Below are positions 1 to 12,791 of a stretch of 64,000 bases of DNA, in pieces. The notes under the pieces are model-generated. The model ran no database searches. It worked only from the letters and a program-made list of their open reading frames with translations, and was not told where the DNA came from. The stretch spans positions 372,001 through 436,000 of the forward strand of contig NW_026516236.1 in assembly GCF_025602895.1 (NCBI RefSeq), written 5' to 3'. Source of the stretch: Polychytrium aggregatum. Its lineage: Eukaryota; Chytridiomycota; Chytridiomycetes; Polychytriales. A program made the translations under genes and the position numbers. The stretch's first letter is position 1. Each line of letters begins with the position of its first letter.

Positions 1-3000
1 TTGTTCTCTTTCCTGATCTGCTTGCGCAGTTTCTGGTTCTCCTCCTCGATCCTGAAATTGATATTCGATCAGCGTTGGATGTTGGCAAGAGCCATATCGA
101 CAGAGCACCGCTCATGGCGCATCCGACGGAGAGTGGACAAGACAAAGAGCATCTGCCATTGGTGGGCATCCACGCCATCACTGCGAATCACTCTATCGCC
201 AGCAGTCTCCTCACTTTGAAATGTGCGCCTCCAGTTTGGCCTTGTGCTTCTCAAAGTCTGAATAGATCTCCTTCTCGCGCTTCAGAGCCTTGCACTCCTT
301 CATCAGCTCGAGGTACTTTGCATTTGAGAGCCCGGCTCGTCGATACTTGTCGTTTTCGAGTTTGAGTCGCTCCGTGGCAGACGATAGATGGTCGATGATG
401 TCCACGAGCTCATCGACAGACTTTTTTGCCAGCACCGTTTTGCCTGCCGTCGATCGAAGCGTCGAAGGAGGCATATTGATCTCGGGCAGAATCCGAGACT
501 CCTCAAACTCGACCCGCTTTCTCTCGGCTTCTTGAAGTGACTCGAGATACTACATCAAAGTCATGGAGTGATTCAGTGGTGCAGCAACGGAGCCGCCGAC
601 AATCGCTGTCCAGCAAGAAAATGGAGCGGCCCTCCTGATACTGCCGAACTCGCCCATCAGGCATACCATTTCAGTGTCGCCAAGTTGACGCTCTGCGCGC
701 TCCTTCATGCGCACACATTTCGCTGTCTCATACTCGAGCTTCTTGATCCGGGTCTCGAGGTTCGCGTTTTCTTCTTGCATATCGCTGTTCTTTTTCTGCA
801 TCCAGTGTGTCCCGCACATCCCCGATCGTGTAGACATCGCGCAAATGTCGATGATGCAGTGGATATGCTCCAGTTCGTCAATAGAGAGAGCGATGGACGG
901 TACCATCAGCTCGCACGATGTATGGGTCTCATACCAGAAGATCGCGGATCCTGGAGTCCAGCACCTCGACAAGCTCTGCGCTGCGATTGCCGACCCGAGC
1001 TTCGACATGCATGCTTCCCGGCTCCGGTGAGCGAGCAAATGCCCTCGGCGGCGCTTCCTGTGCTTCCTTCAGCTTCTCTAGTACTTCGATCTGGTCTGTC
1101 AACCGATGAACCGTGCTTCTCAGCTCGGCAATTTCCCGGGATTTTGTCAAATCGATTTCCTGCGCAACCGATTGTGCGTCAGTCGCACAGCCCGATTCGA
1201 GTAGGCCCCAAATGAGCATCCAATGGCTGGACGGTTTTGATCTGTCCACAGCTGGCCGAGACTGCACCCCAGCGCCGGCCAAGTGAGATGTGGGGAGACA
1301 GAAGACAGGCGGTGGCCGCCGTAACCCGACTCTGCACAACTGAATACCTCTCGCCACTTTTCGAGCTCAGTCTCAAGCGACCATATCTTGTCCTTGAGCA
1401 TTTTTACTTGGTCAGCGTGCTGCCGCTGCAACTTGGAGATGGTGTACTCGTACTCCTCCTCTGCAAGACTCTGCAAGGGATCCCGATTCTTGTCCCGTCC
1501 CTGAGCCTCCTTCGTGGCGCTGTGAGCCTTCCCGCTGGTTGAGTTTTGCAACTTCTGGAGCAGTTTGGCATGCTCCCGCTCTACTCTTGTGAGGCCGTCC
1601 TTCAGCTGGCCGACTTGACCGACAAGATCCTTGGCCTCGTTCTCCTGCATGACCATCTGGGTCAGCCGTTGTCGGACACTCGATCAATCAATGGCATTGC
1701 CTCTGACAATACCTTGCTGGCCAACTTGGCCTTGAGCGACTCAACTTGGCGCTTGAGCTTTTTCTCTGGCTCGCCGCGATCTGGGATGGGAGGCATTTGT
1801 GTGATGCGAGCCACAGCGCTGGGAGATGAGTGGCATGCTGCCCAGATCCCAGTGTATCATCCAAACCGCTGTTCGATCGACGGCTACCTTGATATATAGA
1901 CATCTGACTCACGGCTGGTGTTGTATCTGTCGTATCAGATTCGATAAACCTCAGCTTGAATCCCAAACGTACCGCCCCCCCCTCCAACCACCGCCACACG
2001 TATGCCGCCATGCTACCTCGACGCCTCGATGCTTTGATGACCATAATTGCAGCGCAGTATCATGCCTGAATTCCTACCATTGTTGGCGGCTATGTTGGCT
2101 GTGCTCGCCAGTGACAACGCCCCGTTGGATTTCGCCACATTTAACTCGCTCTGGAGGAGTCGCTGGGAATCCTCTGCCTTCTTGAGGCGCGCCTCCAGAT
2201 CGGCGGTCAGTTTCTTGGACTTTTTGACTTCGTCTTGGAGTCTAGCGATATCCTGTGCCTTTTTCGCTGCATGTTGAACAAGTGGTAAGTCGCTTTGCTC
2301 GCCAGCACTGCCGCAGGGAGTGGCAAAGGGATCGCAAGAGCTCGTGGTCGGCAGAGGCAGCAAGGTTTCAACACCGTGGCTGGCTCATCCTGCTTACCGA
2401 TTTCGCAGCTCTTCACCTTGAGCTCCATCTCGTGCTCAGTTTGCTGCCGGTGGTGTTCTTCGGCCGCCCTGGCCATCCTGGCCATCACAGTTGGTTGATG
2501 CGATTATCCGTGATGTCAGCACTATGTTCGGAGCCGTGTTGTCACAACAGCTACACTCACCTGCCGATCTTGGTCTCAAGGGTCATCATCTTGGATTTCA
2601 GCGGATCGGGACCATCCGCTTCATGCGAGGACCTGGACTCTCTGGCGCAGCATGTTTGCTCGTTGATCAGGATTCACTCGCGCACCAACGCGCTGTCAGC
2701 CCAACCCCTGTAGTCTGATATCTGAATGCCAATGTTGCTTTGGACGCCATACCTGCTCCTTGCGACGGCTTTGTGAACTTCGGGGGCTTGTGGCATGGCA
2801 TTTCGAAACTGCAACAGTACCAGCTATGAGATCGGAGTGGATACAATTCGGATCACTGCAAGCGGGCCCTGGTCGAGCACTGTTTCAGACGCCGCTCTGG
2901 ACGCACCTTCATGATGGCTTGTTTGAGGGCCTTTTCCTTTGCTTTGCCGGCCGCAAGATCCTTGTGGAGCAGCTCGATTTGATGCCTGAGTTCGCTGTTG

Positions 3001-6000
3001 CTGTTTTCTAGCTCCTCCATGGCGTGGATGCGCTCGGTCCTGAGTGAGTCCATTTCCGCCGCAAGCTCCTCGATTTGTTGTTTCTTGCAAATAGTATAGT
3101 GTCAAGTCAGAGTCGTTTCCACCCACTCAGAGTGCTGCTGGTTCGAGAAGCACAGGTCGCGTTCCCAAGCTTACACCGTCGGCTGCTTCGCGTCTCCAGT
3201 GCTCCGTTTCCTCGGCCAGCTCTCTGCTGCGTTCTTCCTGGCGGTCCTTGGTCTTCTCCAACTGATTATGAAGGGAGGCGCATTCTCTCCTCAGTTGATC
3301 CAGTTCGCATTCCTAGTTGGCGAATGGAGATTCAGAAACAAGCATCGGCACCCTGGCGTAGTTCGATTTCATGCTCCCCAGGCTTACCTTGCTCTGGATG
3401 CTCTTCTCCAGTTCGGTGACCGCTTCAGAGTCCGCGCTGTAAATGTCCGAGGTCAAGATGATGTCTTGCTCTCGTTTTGCTGACGGGACAGCATCGGCTT
3501 ACCTCCGTTGGGCAACATCAAGCAGTGACAGGTCCGATGGCTGCTTTAGTCTGCTGACCTCTCGGTCATTCATTTCGTTGATGGTCTCGGTCAGGGAAAT
3601 GATGGTCTGTCGATCTCTCTGCGTAGATGTAGATTCCGAACATTAGCTCTGACTCGGCGTTGCAGTTGGTCGTGTGCCTTTGCAGGAGACCACGCACCTC
3701 TCTTTGAGCAGCAAAGTCGCTTCTTGTGCTCTCGAGCATGGCCTGGTACTTGACCGCGATGCTTTCTTTCTTGGCGAGCTGCCTCTGGAGCGATTCGACA
3801 AATTCCTGGGCAGCACGCAGAGACTCCTTTTCGCGGCTGACCAGGATGGTGTTTGTTCGTTGGCCTGAGATGGTGTCCATGGAAATCAGATGCATCGCCA
3901 TGAAACAAATCAGACCAAACACACACCAGAGCATACCACATCACTCCTTCAACCGTCAAAGGGTTTAGATATGAGCAATCTGTGGGAATATCTCAGTATC
4001 CCATTCTGACACTCTCGAGTGGCTCTGGTGGTACAGTCCCCTATATATGCCGTGTACTCTGGCACTCTCTTACTGATTTCAAGATCGGGAGCTGGTATTT
4101 CTTCCCGCTTTGCGACTCGATATTTGAGCGCGACGATGTCCTCATCCCGTCTGCGGATGGACGATGTGCTTTCCTGTTGGACAGACTCGCGCATCATGAG
4201 CATTTCGTATCCTCGCCGCGATGAGCACCTCAATTTTGCAGCAGAATCTGCCATACCTTGAGTTCGGCGTTGAGTGTGTGGATCTTGGCCTCAAGGTTCG
4301 ATATTCTCATGTCTTGGGCCGATATGATGCGCGATCGCTCAATCAGGAGTCGAAGGGCTGTCTCAAGTTGCTGAGCGATCGGGAGGTTTGCGTTGGGGAG
4401 CACTTTCTTCAGCTGACGGAATCAGAGCGCAGGCGCGTTAGCACCCTAATGGCTCGCACAGCCACAGCCGGATCTGATTTTCATACCTCCAGCGACGTTG
4501 CTGCCTGGTAGATGTGATCCCGCTCATCCTCGTAGTGCTGGATCTTCTTCTCGAGCTCAGTAACTGTAAAGTCCCATTCGACTTCGCGCAAGTCAAGCTT
4601 GCTCTGAATACAGAGAGGCGCCACAGTCAGTCAGCGACCAACTCAATGTGCCCATCTCACAGCCGAGCGTGACCGGCATCGAGATACTCTCGACCCACGA
4701 AATAACGACCCACACTCTTGATCGACAGCGAGGCCAGTCGCTCATCCAACCGACCTGCAGACCCACGAGCTCCTCCTCAAGGGCAGCGACACGACTGCCC
4801 AGCTCGGCATTTTCCTGACTCGCCGCTGCCCGCTCGACAATCAACCGGTCTATTTCTCGCTGCTTTTGCAGCTCTGAGATTTGAAGCCGGGTCATTTTGC
4901 TGTGCCAGGCCTGGATTCTCTCGTTCATCCTTGTGGCGTGCTTCAAGGTCTCGAAAAGCTCGCCTTTGGCCGAGAGTGTCATCTCTAGCTCAATTATTTT
5001 GTCTAGTGGATGAAACGGCTCGATAGTGTCAGTCCAGGCTCCATCAGCGCCATCTGGGCGTCCTATACACCAAAAAAGCTCTACATGCCCAGAGGCACAG
5101 GGTCCTTTCTACCGACGCTGCGGCAAACGTGGCGGCTCCCCGCGCGCTGACCTTCCATGTCCTTCTTGACTTCTCTGTAGGATTTGCATTCCTGCTCCAA
5201 TTCTCGCTTGTGATGATCGACGCTTCTGAGGGACTCACAGGCCCGCTGCAGATCGACCACAGGCGATTAGAAACTGCATCGCGTTGGCTCCGCGCTCATC
5301 GCCAGCAGAAGGGGGGCAATATTGCTGCTATCTCGCGCATGGAACTGCCGCTAACCTCGTGTCGTTCCAGCAGCACGACACCAGCCAGCTTGATGCGGAA
5401 ATCGGTGATGCACTTGTTCAGATACCGGCACTTGCTGCGCTCGTCCTTTCTGATCTGGTAAATCATCTTCTCTTGCTCGTCCAGAGCCTTCTCCAGGGCC
5501 AACACCTGCGATTCCAGCTTGATGACCTTGTCCTTCTCGGCCTCAAGCCGTTGCTTTGCGAGAGCCTCGCTCATCTGAAGTGCCAGAATGTGGTGATGCA
5601 GTTTCCCAATGACGAGCTTGTCGTCGTCACACATCTGCAGCTCTCGAATCGTGGCCCGGTAGATATCCTTTTCTTTCTGATCCATTTTGTGCAGATGCGC
5701 ATAGTCTGTGGTCTGCCTGATGGCCATTTCAGTGGCCTCCTTGGCTGAAACACGACAATCGGTCGTCAGAATCACATGAAGCTACTCCAGTGCTCGCAGC
5801 TCGTCAAGCTACACAAAATCGTTTGATTTCAGACAAACACGATCTAGGACGATGCGCGCCAGGGCTGTGGCTACCTTGATCAAGTTCGCGCGATAGGTGC
5901 TCCGACTTTTCTCGGAGCTCTCGGATTGTCCTCTGACTTTCTTCGTGTTCTTCTTTTGTTGCGCCACCCTGATGGTTCGTATGGGCGGTATCGAATCATA

Positions 6001-9000
6001 AGCAAGCCAAAGTGCGAGACAATCAGCAGCTAGCTTAAAATCGCCGCGTTGCGAGCATCCCAGAGAGCGAGATGAGTGATGTCTCGATATCGCAGCATGG
6101 AAAGCATATGCTTTGTGCGGTGGATTACTGACCTCGAATGCATTTCGTGTGTTGATCTCTGCCTCCTTGGCCCGAAGACAGTCTTCGGTGCAATCCATGT
6201 ACAGTGCTTCGACTGTCGACAGCCGCTTCGACATCTGCAGAGGCGCAGATTACGCGATCACGCGGTCAATCAGCTGGCACAGCGATTAATTCGTGAGTTC
6301 ATGCAATGACATACCTCGTCTCTCGCACCCTCAATGGCTTTGCATTTGCCCTCGGCCAGTTCTGCGCGACTCTTGAGTAGATCGCGCTCTACCTCCAACG
6401 AGGCGATTTTGTGCATGAGCTCAGCGAGCTCCTTCTTCCCGGCACTCGACTGGGACGGCGAAAGCGTCGCAGAGTCAGTCGCATTCGAATTCAGACAGCC
6501 AGTAACAGACCAAGCGGCCTCTCCATGCACTTCGATCGCCGGCTCACCCGCTCCTTGATTTGATGGACGGTGATGTCGAGACTGTTTGCCTGGACGAGAG
6601 TGGTCCAAATAATCGGATGTCAGTTTGGACCGGGTCCCTCTTCGCTTGCTGCAGATGCCCCGACACACGACATACTTTGGCGGCGGTCTCGGCCAGCTTT
6701 TGTTTCAGCTGCTCGATTTGCTCGCGCTGGTGCGAAACCTTTCGGGAGTCGGATTCCCTTCGATCTCGATCGGTGATCCAGTCGCGCTCCTTGTCCAGCA
6801 GCAGCTTGGTCTTGGTTTTGTAAAGCTCCATCGTGTTCTGAAGCTGCAAGAAATCCGACAGCCGGACCGAGTCTTGGGAACAACATGTACTGCTCAGTCA
6901 GTTGCATCGGCCACAGTCGATGTGCTCTCACAAGGAAGACTGCTCAGTGTACCTGCGAGCTCCTTTTCGAGGTGCTGGGCTTGAGCTTGCAGCTCCTTCT
7001 TGGATTGATACAATCTCATGATTGTCTCTCGTGATACTTTCTCCAGCCTGAATATCTCATTCTGAACCACAGGATGATTCAGCTCCTGGGTGTACATGGG
7101 TCTCGCAGGCCTGTTTGCTCCAGATCCACTGTTTTGGCTTTCGTATCATCCGATCTCACTCGATACAGATTCACGCACATCATATCGAGGTGGATGCTCT
7201 GTGCGGTTCCCAGCGCAGTACCGAGCCTGGTCAATCATCCAGCCAATACCGCGACCATCGCCTACCTTTAGACTTGAACTCTCTTTCCTCAGAATCGACT
7301 CGACTTCAAGCATCGCCGAGTAGCGACGCTTTAGATTGTGTTCATTGACGCTGAGCACCGACACTTTCCGCTGTGCCTCGATGAGATCGGCTCGCACACT
7401 CTCTGGATCCTTGGATAGGCTGTCGACAAGGCGATCCATCTCGCGCAACTTGAGACTCAAGCACTCTTGCTCCGTCTCAGATCCTTGTAGCTTCTCCTTG
7501 AGGGATTTGGCCTCGGAGCGCCACTGCTCTCGCTGTTCGTGAAAGTCCCGGTACAAAAGTCGCTGTTTTCCAACGAGCACGCTGTAGGATTTCTGCCCAG
7601 CGACGATCATAGCATGGTTTGAGCACGTTTCTGGCGCGGCTTGACCCAAATGTCCCGGGTTCCTGTCGTGTGAAATGGGCTCACCTCAAATTTGGCAATG
7701 TCTTGTCGGGCCTCGTCGAGCTCCCGGTCCTTGGTCTTCAAATCGAGCAAGCATTCGATCAACTGCTCCACGACGGCAGAGTAGTCGTGGATCGTGCCCA
7801 GACCGAGTTCGGCAGGGAGATCGAGGACCCTCTGTCGAGGACACTGTGCTCTCTCCTTCCAATAGCTCAGGTCCAGGGTGGCTTGCTCCAGATCGGACTC
7901 GCGTTGTTGGAGCTTGGTTCGGACATCGCTCAGGTTCGCACGGGTGGAATAGAGCTCCTCACGAAGGGTCTGCATGCGAGTCATCTGCGTTATAAAACTG
8001 CACTGCCCGGATGAATCTCGCTGCACCAACCTCGGCGCTGTCCATAATTCAAACAGCGAGCCGAAGACAATCTAGCACATCAAGACCCAGCTCATACACG
8101 GTTCATATCGACGATGCTGTCGCTGGCTTCGTCAAGTGTCTCAAGCCCGTGTCCGAGTTCCCGGCGAATCTTCTTTTCCAAGAGATAGATCAAGTTCTGC
8201 ACAAGCGGAAACTGACGAGATCACAAAGCGGACGCGTTGGCTTAGAATCATTTGGCGGGTATGCATATCGAGGCAACGGCACTACTGCGTTTCACTCCGG
8301 GATCTCACCTCTATGTTACTGCCGACATCCGCGCCAGTGTGGCCGTTGATGCGGGTCCCGTTTCTGGTTTTGACCAGAGTTTCGGAGATCTCTTTGACGG
8401 CATCCTCAAGCGAGCGATTCTCGCGACTGAGCCGTGCGACTTCGTCCTGGACACATTGAGACGGATTAGAAAGCCTATCAATAGCTCGAGTGGTGCTAGA
8501 CCATGGCTGCCGCGACTGTACGAAGGCCAGTGATACCTCCATCGATGTGATCTGCTGTCGCGCTTCATATGCCTCGACATGGACTCGCTCAAGCTCAATA
8601 GCCAGCTTTTCGAGCTGCTCGTTGTTGATCACCGGGCGGATTGGAGCTTTGCCTGATCCAACAGTCCACGGTCAAGTTCAGGCGCAGAGTGATTGCCACT
8701 TTGGTCCGAGATCCGGATTTGCGTACAATCAAGCAACACTACAGACTGTACCTTCAGCAGGCGCTGCTCCTGTGCCGTGGCGTAAGTTCATTGCATATTC
8801 TTCAACTGCCTCAAGATCCTCTGCCCGCAGACCGAGGGCGACGGCTCGTTCTCCGCGCTAAGCAATGCATAGTAATACGTAAGATATCCTCCGGGGGTGC
8901 AGACGGCTGACAGAGAGTGCTTCATTAACAATATCCCACCTCGAGTGCCTGTAAACGAAGCTGTGACTTGAGCGCCAGTCGCTCTTCCTCGAGTCGAGAT

Positions 9001-12000
9001 ATTTCGTTTTGAAGCGTTGAATTGAGGGCTCGGGTTTGCTCCTAGACACAAGAATGTACCGCCAGTAAGCCCTGTGAACAATGAAACAAGCCACGCAGAC
9101 GATGGGAGGATATCTACAAACAGACGAGTTCCTTGCCGCTCAACTCTCCAACAGCGAGTGCTATCTGGAGCGACTGCCTACCAGCTCAATGTCTTTCTCC
9201 AGCTTCAGGTTGGAAACATCGATCTTGGTCTTCTCCTTGGTACCAAGTCGTGCGCGTAGCTGTTGGTTTTCTTCGTAAAAGTCCTCGGCTTGGGCGGTCA
9301 GGTCGTTGACCTTGCTGGTGAGATCGGCAATCTCCTTGTCACGGATGTTCTTCTGAAGCTTGAGGGTCTTGACCTCGCGCATCGCCTCTCTCATTCCGTA
9401 GTGGCCTTGTTCGTAAATGTCCATGCGAGCGCGCATATCGACGAGCTCCCGCTCCTGCTCCTCGACTTGCTCCTGCAACTTGCTTATGGTCGCTAGATCT
9501 CGGGTCCGAATCTGCTTGAGACCCTCCATCTTGGACTGAAGATCGGTCGCGTGATGGGACTGCAGCGATGGCGTTCTTGGCCTGTCTTTCTGCGGCACAG
9601 TTTGCTGGTTGCGTCACGAAGAACAATGTTGCCCAGTTGCGGAGACATTGCCAGAGCGTTAGCGATGTAGTCGCGACAAATAATGGGCGGCGAGCAGGCA
9701 TTGTCATGGTATCAACAATATCCGAATACAAAGGGCTAGACAGGCGCCGTTTATCGGCAGCCTCAGTCTTGCCAGAAGAATGGCAGTGATTGCGACTGCT
9801 GGCCCAGGGAGGGACTGTGGCTCAAGTATGCATGTGTAGCCTGGGCACGAATGGCTGCCAGGCGGGCGTACCTGTTGCAGAACCCGGTCGATTTCGTCCC
9901 AGTCCAAACTCAGCAGCTCAAAGTCCTTGTACGACTGCTCGAGTTTTTGATGGAGCGCTTGGATCTCTTCGTCTGAAGAGTGGAGGGACGATTAGACCTA
10001 GATTCCTCTCGCCAGTTGGTCGATCAGTCCGCTCAGCGCTGCTTGCTGTCGTTACCTTTCTCGTTGAGCTGTTTGCGGAGCTGATGGGCATCGTTGTCAG
10101 CCAGTTCCTCCCTCAGCTGACGGATCTCCAGCTTGAGTTGATCAATCAGGGATTCTTTTTCAACTAAACCCTGCTGCGACTCCTCCCAGCTGCTCTGGAG
10201 GAGTGGTGAGAGGCAAGTTGTCAGCCGAGCATATGCGCAATCCGAAGCGCCATGCAAAGTGAGTCGTGTGCGGCCATGACGTGCTGCGACATGATTTAGC
10301 CTTACTCGAAATCGGCTCAGCTCTCCCTGGAACTGGTTGATGAGCCTATCGTCCTTGACAGCTGTCGGCCGAGTCCATGTGAGTCGCGTCCGTCGATTTG
10401 CGATGCATCCCCTCTCCAAATTGCTCGCTGGGAAACTAGTGGGGGACTTGCACTCTACCTCGGCGATGGAGTTGATCTGAAAGCTCCTCCAGCTTGATCT
10501 TCATTGCCTCGCGCTCGGACTGCAGGCTATCAATGAGTTTGTCGTTTTCCATGATGAGGTTCTGGGCCTCTTCCTGCTCTTTGGCATTCCTGTGGGCATT
10601 GGATCAGGTTGTATTGCAGCAAGGGTGTCAGGAGAGAGGACGAATAGAGGCCAGTATCGTATGCTGTGTATCTGTACCTTTCCAGCTCGATCACAGTCGC
10701 TTCGAGCTCCTGGGCCATCATCTCAACCTCATTCGAGAGCTTGACGTTGTGCGCTCCCAGGGCCTGGATCTCGTGGATGTACTTTGTGATTTCCGAGTTT
10801 TTGTCCTGGACACGCCAAATAACGAGACTGGCCTGAGTATCCGCAAAACTCCTGCAGATGCTGCACCCATGCAACGCCACAGGCGCTCCAATCGCCCCGC
10901 TTGTACCTTGATCTGGGTCCTGAAATGGTCTTCGTCGATGGTCTTGGACTGCAGCCGGCTCCGCTGCGTGCCGAGCTGGTCGCGACAGTCGTGCAGTTCT
11001 TTGGTCAAGCGCTCGATGGTGTCCTCCGACTTCATCGATCGGGTCTTTTCTTCGCGGAGCGACTGATATGGGTCGCCAGAAAGCATTTGTCACTATAAAG
11101 CCCTCGTTTGGAAGCCCACCCCACTGCTCGTTGTTTGGACTCGCACACAACTTCCACTTTGCCATCCTCGACGATTAAGCATCTTGCTGTGAGCTGTCAA
11201 CAGCACTCGCTCCACACATGCCGCATTCTACTGAGAGCACCGACAAGCGCTGTTCCTCAAAACCTCTGCGTCGGGTCTCCCCGGACCTACCATCGTCAGC
11301 TGCTGCACGGCCTTGCGCTCCGAATCCAAGCTCTCTTCGGCGCGACTCAGGTCCCGAATCAGCGCATCGTTCCGCTTGGTCAAATCCGCAATGTCATCTC
11401 GAAGCGCTCTGGAATCTGATCAGCACCAGGGAGCCATTCCAGTGGCCGGTGAGTAGGTGGTCTCGGGCGGCGTGCAGTGGGATTCTGGAGGGCAAGCATG
11501 CACCTGGTGCGCCAAGTGCGCTGCTGTCGCCACCGGCGCTCTGCTTGAGGGCCGACACTTCGTTCTGCGCACCGGATGGGCCGGAGGAGATAGGAGACCG
11601 GAACAACCGGATGAGAAAGCGTCACCGCAGCAGCGAGCGCAATCGGGTGAGTCGAGCGGATGGGCAGATGGCTCGATGGACCAACAGAAAAAGAGGGAGC
11701 AGCGGCTGCGCTATGTCCCTGTGACCTCAGCTACCTCGAGATCCTTTATATGCTCCTCGGCGTCGTCGAGGTCATCGTTCTTCAGCCTGCGCATCATCAG
11801 ATTGCATCAGCTCCGGCGCAGTCCTTCGCTCCGATACGAAGCGGCGGGTGCGGACGCATGGCCAGCCATAACCCACTCAAGCTGTAGCTGGCAGATTTGG
11901 ACGAGCTTGATGAGATTCGAGACCGTAGTCTTGGGGTCTTTGTCGGAAATGTAGACGTTCGTGGTTTCCGAGAGCAGCTCCTCGAGACGGGCCTCGGATT

Positions 12001-12238
12001 CAGGGTCGTTCTGGGAGCGAGCAGGGTGGACCAAGACAGATTCCGTTCCCGTTTCAGAAACAAACGAGTGCCAGCATGAGCTCGTTACTCGCGATTCGTG
12101 AGAAGCCAGCACCAGACCATGCCAACGCGACCCAGTCAAGCAGCCGCTCAGGGCCGCGTCGCAACGCACCGGCTTGAATTGGCCCACGTCGTAGGCCAGG
12201 ACGGCCTCCCAGTCCAGCGGCTTGCCCTTCTTTGCCAT
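1..12238 (-). CDS. CEP290: CEP290-like ciliary transition-zone coiled-coil protein (3' end beyond the window)
   Basis: CEP290 bridges the axoneme and membrane at the ciliary transition zone and gates protein entry; here it would serve the zoospore flagellum. The product is almost entirely coiled coil, split over many small exons. Blocks align in order with animal CEP290. The N-terminus MAKKGKPLDWEAVLAYD resembles the family's INWKEIMKVDPDD start. At 9161-9598 is EQGHYGMREAMREVK followed by IRDKEIADLTSKVNDL. At 7270-7580 are GKQRLLYRDFHEQREQW and SVLSVNEHNLKRRYSAM. At 5340-5750 is GKLHHHILALQMSEAL, and at 4750-4940 IQAWHSKMTRLQISELQ. The start at 12236-12238 gives a 69-nt first coding exon (12170-12238); exon 2 begins at 12010. 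The C-terminal part, perhaps a tenth of the protein, lies off the left edge. It diverges from ILV3 across 554 bases. Family assignment is strong; individual exon ends are not all resolved. Confidence 0.9.
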
Positions 12239-12791
12239 CGAGCCTGGTCGGTTCTCGCGATGCACACGGCAGCCAGTCGAGCGGGGCCATCCAGCAGACC
12301 GCTTCCATGGACCTGGGCGCCATCGGAACGCGCCCTGCTGACGTGAGAGCGGTGTGCGCAGCGGCGGTGGTGCGCAGCGGCACGCCGTCACGTGCGGGAT
12401 CGCTGCCGATAAGAGAGCAGGCGAGAGCGCCGCCGAGGAGAGGCGAGATGGCGCGCTGGCCAGTGGCGTGCGGCGAGAGCGCCCGCGAGGACCGAGCGAG
12501 AGCGCTGTTCCCCACACACACATGTCCACAAGGATCTTGCATATAAACCTGATCGTCTGAGCCTGCTCTTCTGCCCACACCACCACAGGCCCGTCGCATC
12601 TGCGCTTTTCCCCAAGGCCCTGCCGATTCTCGCCATGTTCTCGTCTCTGGCCAAGCTCGCTTCGGCGCAAAGGTAGCCGCGATCGTCCGCACCATCGACC
12701 GCAGCCATACCACAAACCCTTCATATCGTTTCCACAGCATCTACCCGCTCCCAACTCGCCGACGTCGCCACACCAGGCATCCGACGCCTCG
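12239..12791. promoter_or_regulatory. Divergent intergenic region between CEP290 and ILV3
   Basis: This 553-base stretch separates two head-to-head genes and must hold both promoters. A TATA-like tract (catataaacc, about 12540) is followed by pyrimidine-rich sequence on the plus strand and would suit ILV3. No other gene is supported here. Confidence 0.45.
12635..12676 (+). other. Short upstream ORF (13 codons plus stop) before ILV3
   Basis: This is an ATG-to-TAG reading frame about 95 bases after a TATA-like tract and 116 bases before the ILV3 start. Its peptide, MFSSLAKLASAQR, looks like a mitochondrial leader. Joining it to ILV3 fails: the donor-like gtagcc at 12673 leaves phase 2, and each plausible acceptor (exon starts at 12705, 12738 or 12777) would need phase 0. 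I therefore list it as a possible uORF, or as a leader exon whose splicing I cannot reconstruct. Confidence 0.35.

Noticed and set aside
12635-12672. First coding exon for ILV3 (MFSSLAKLASAQ)
   Set aside because: All usable acceptors give the wrong phase, and the ATG at 12792 already gives a good targeting peptide. It is kept as a possible uORF.
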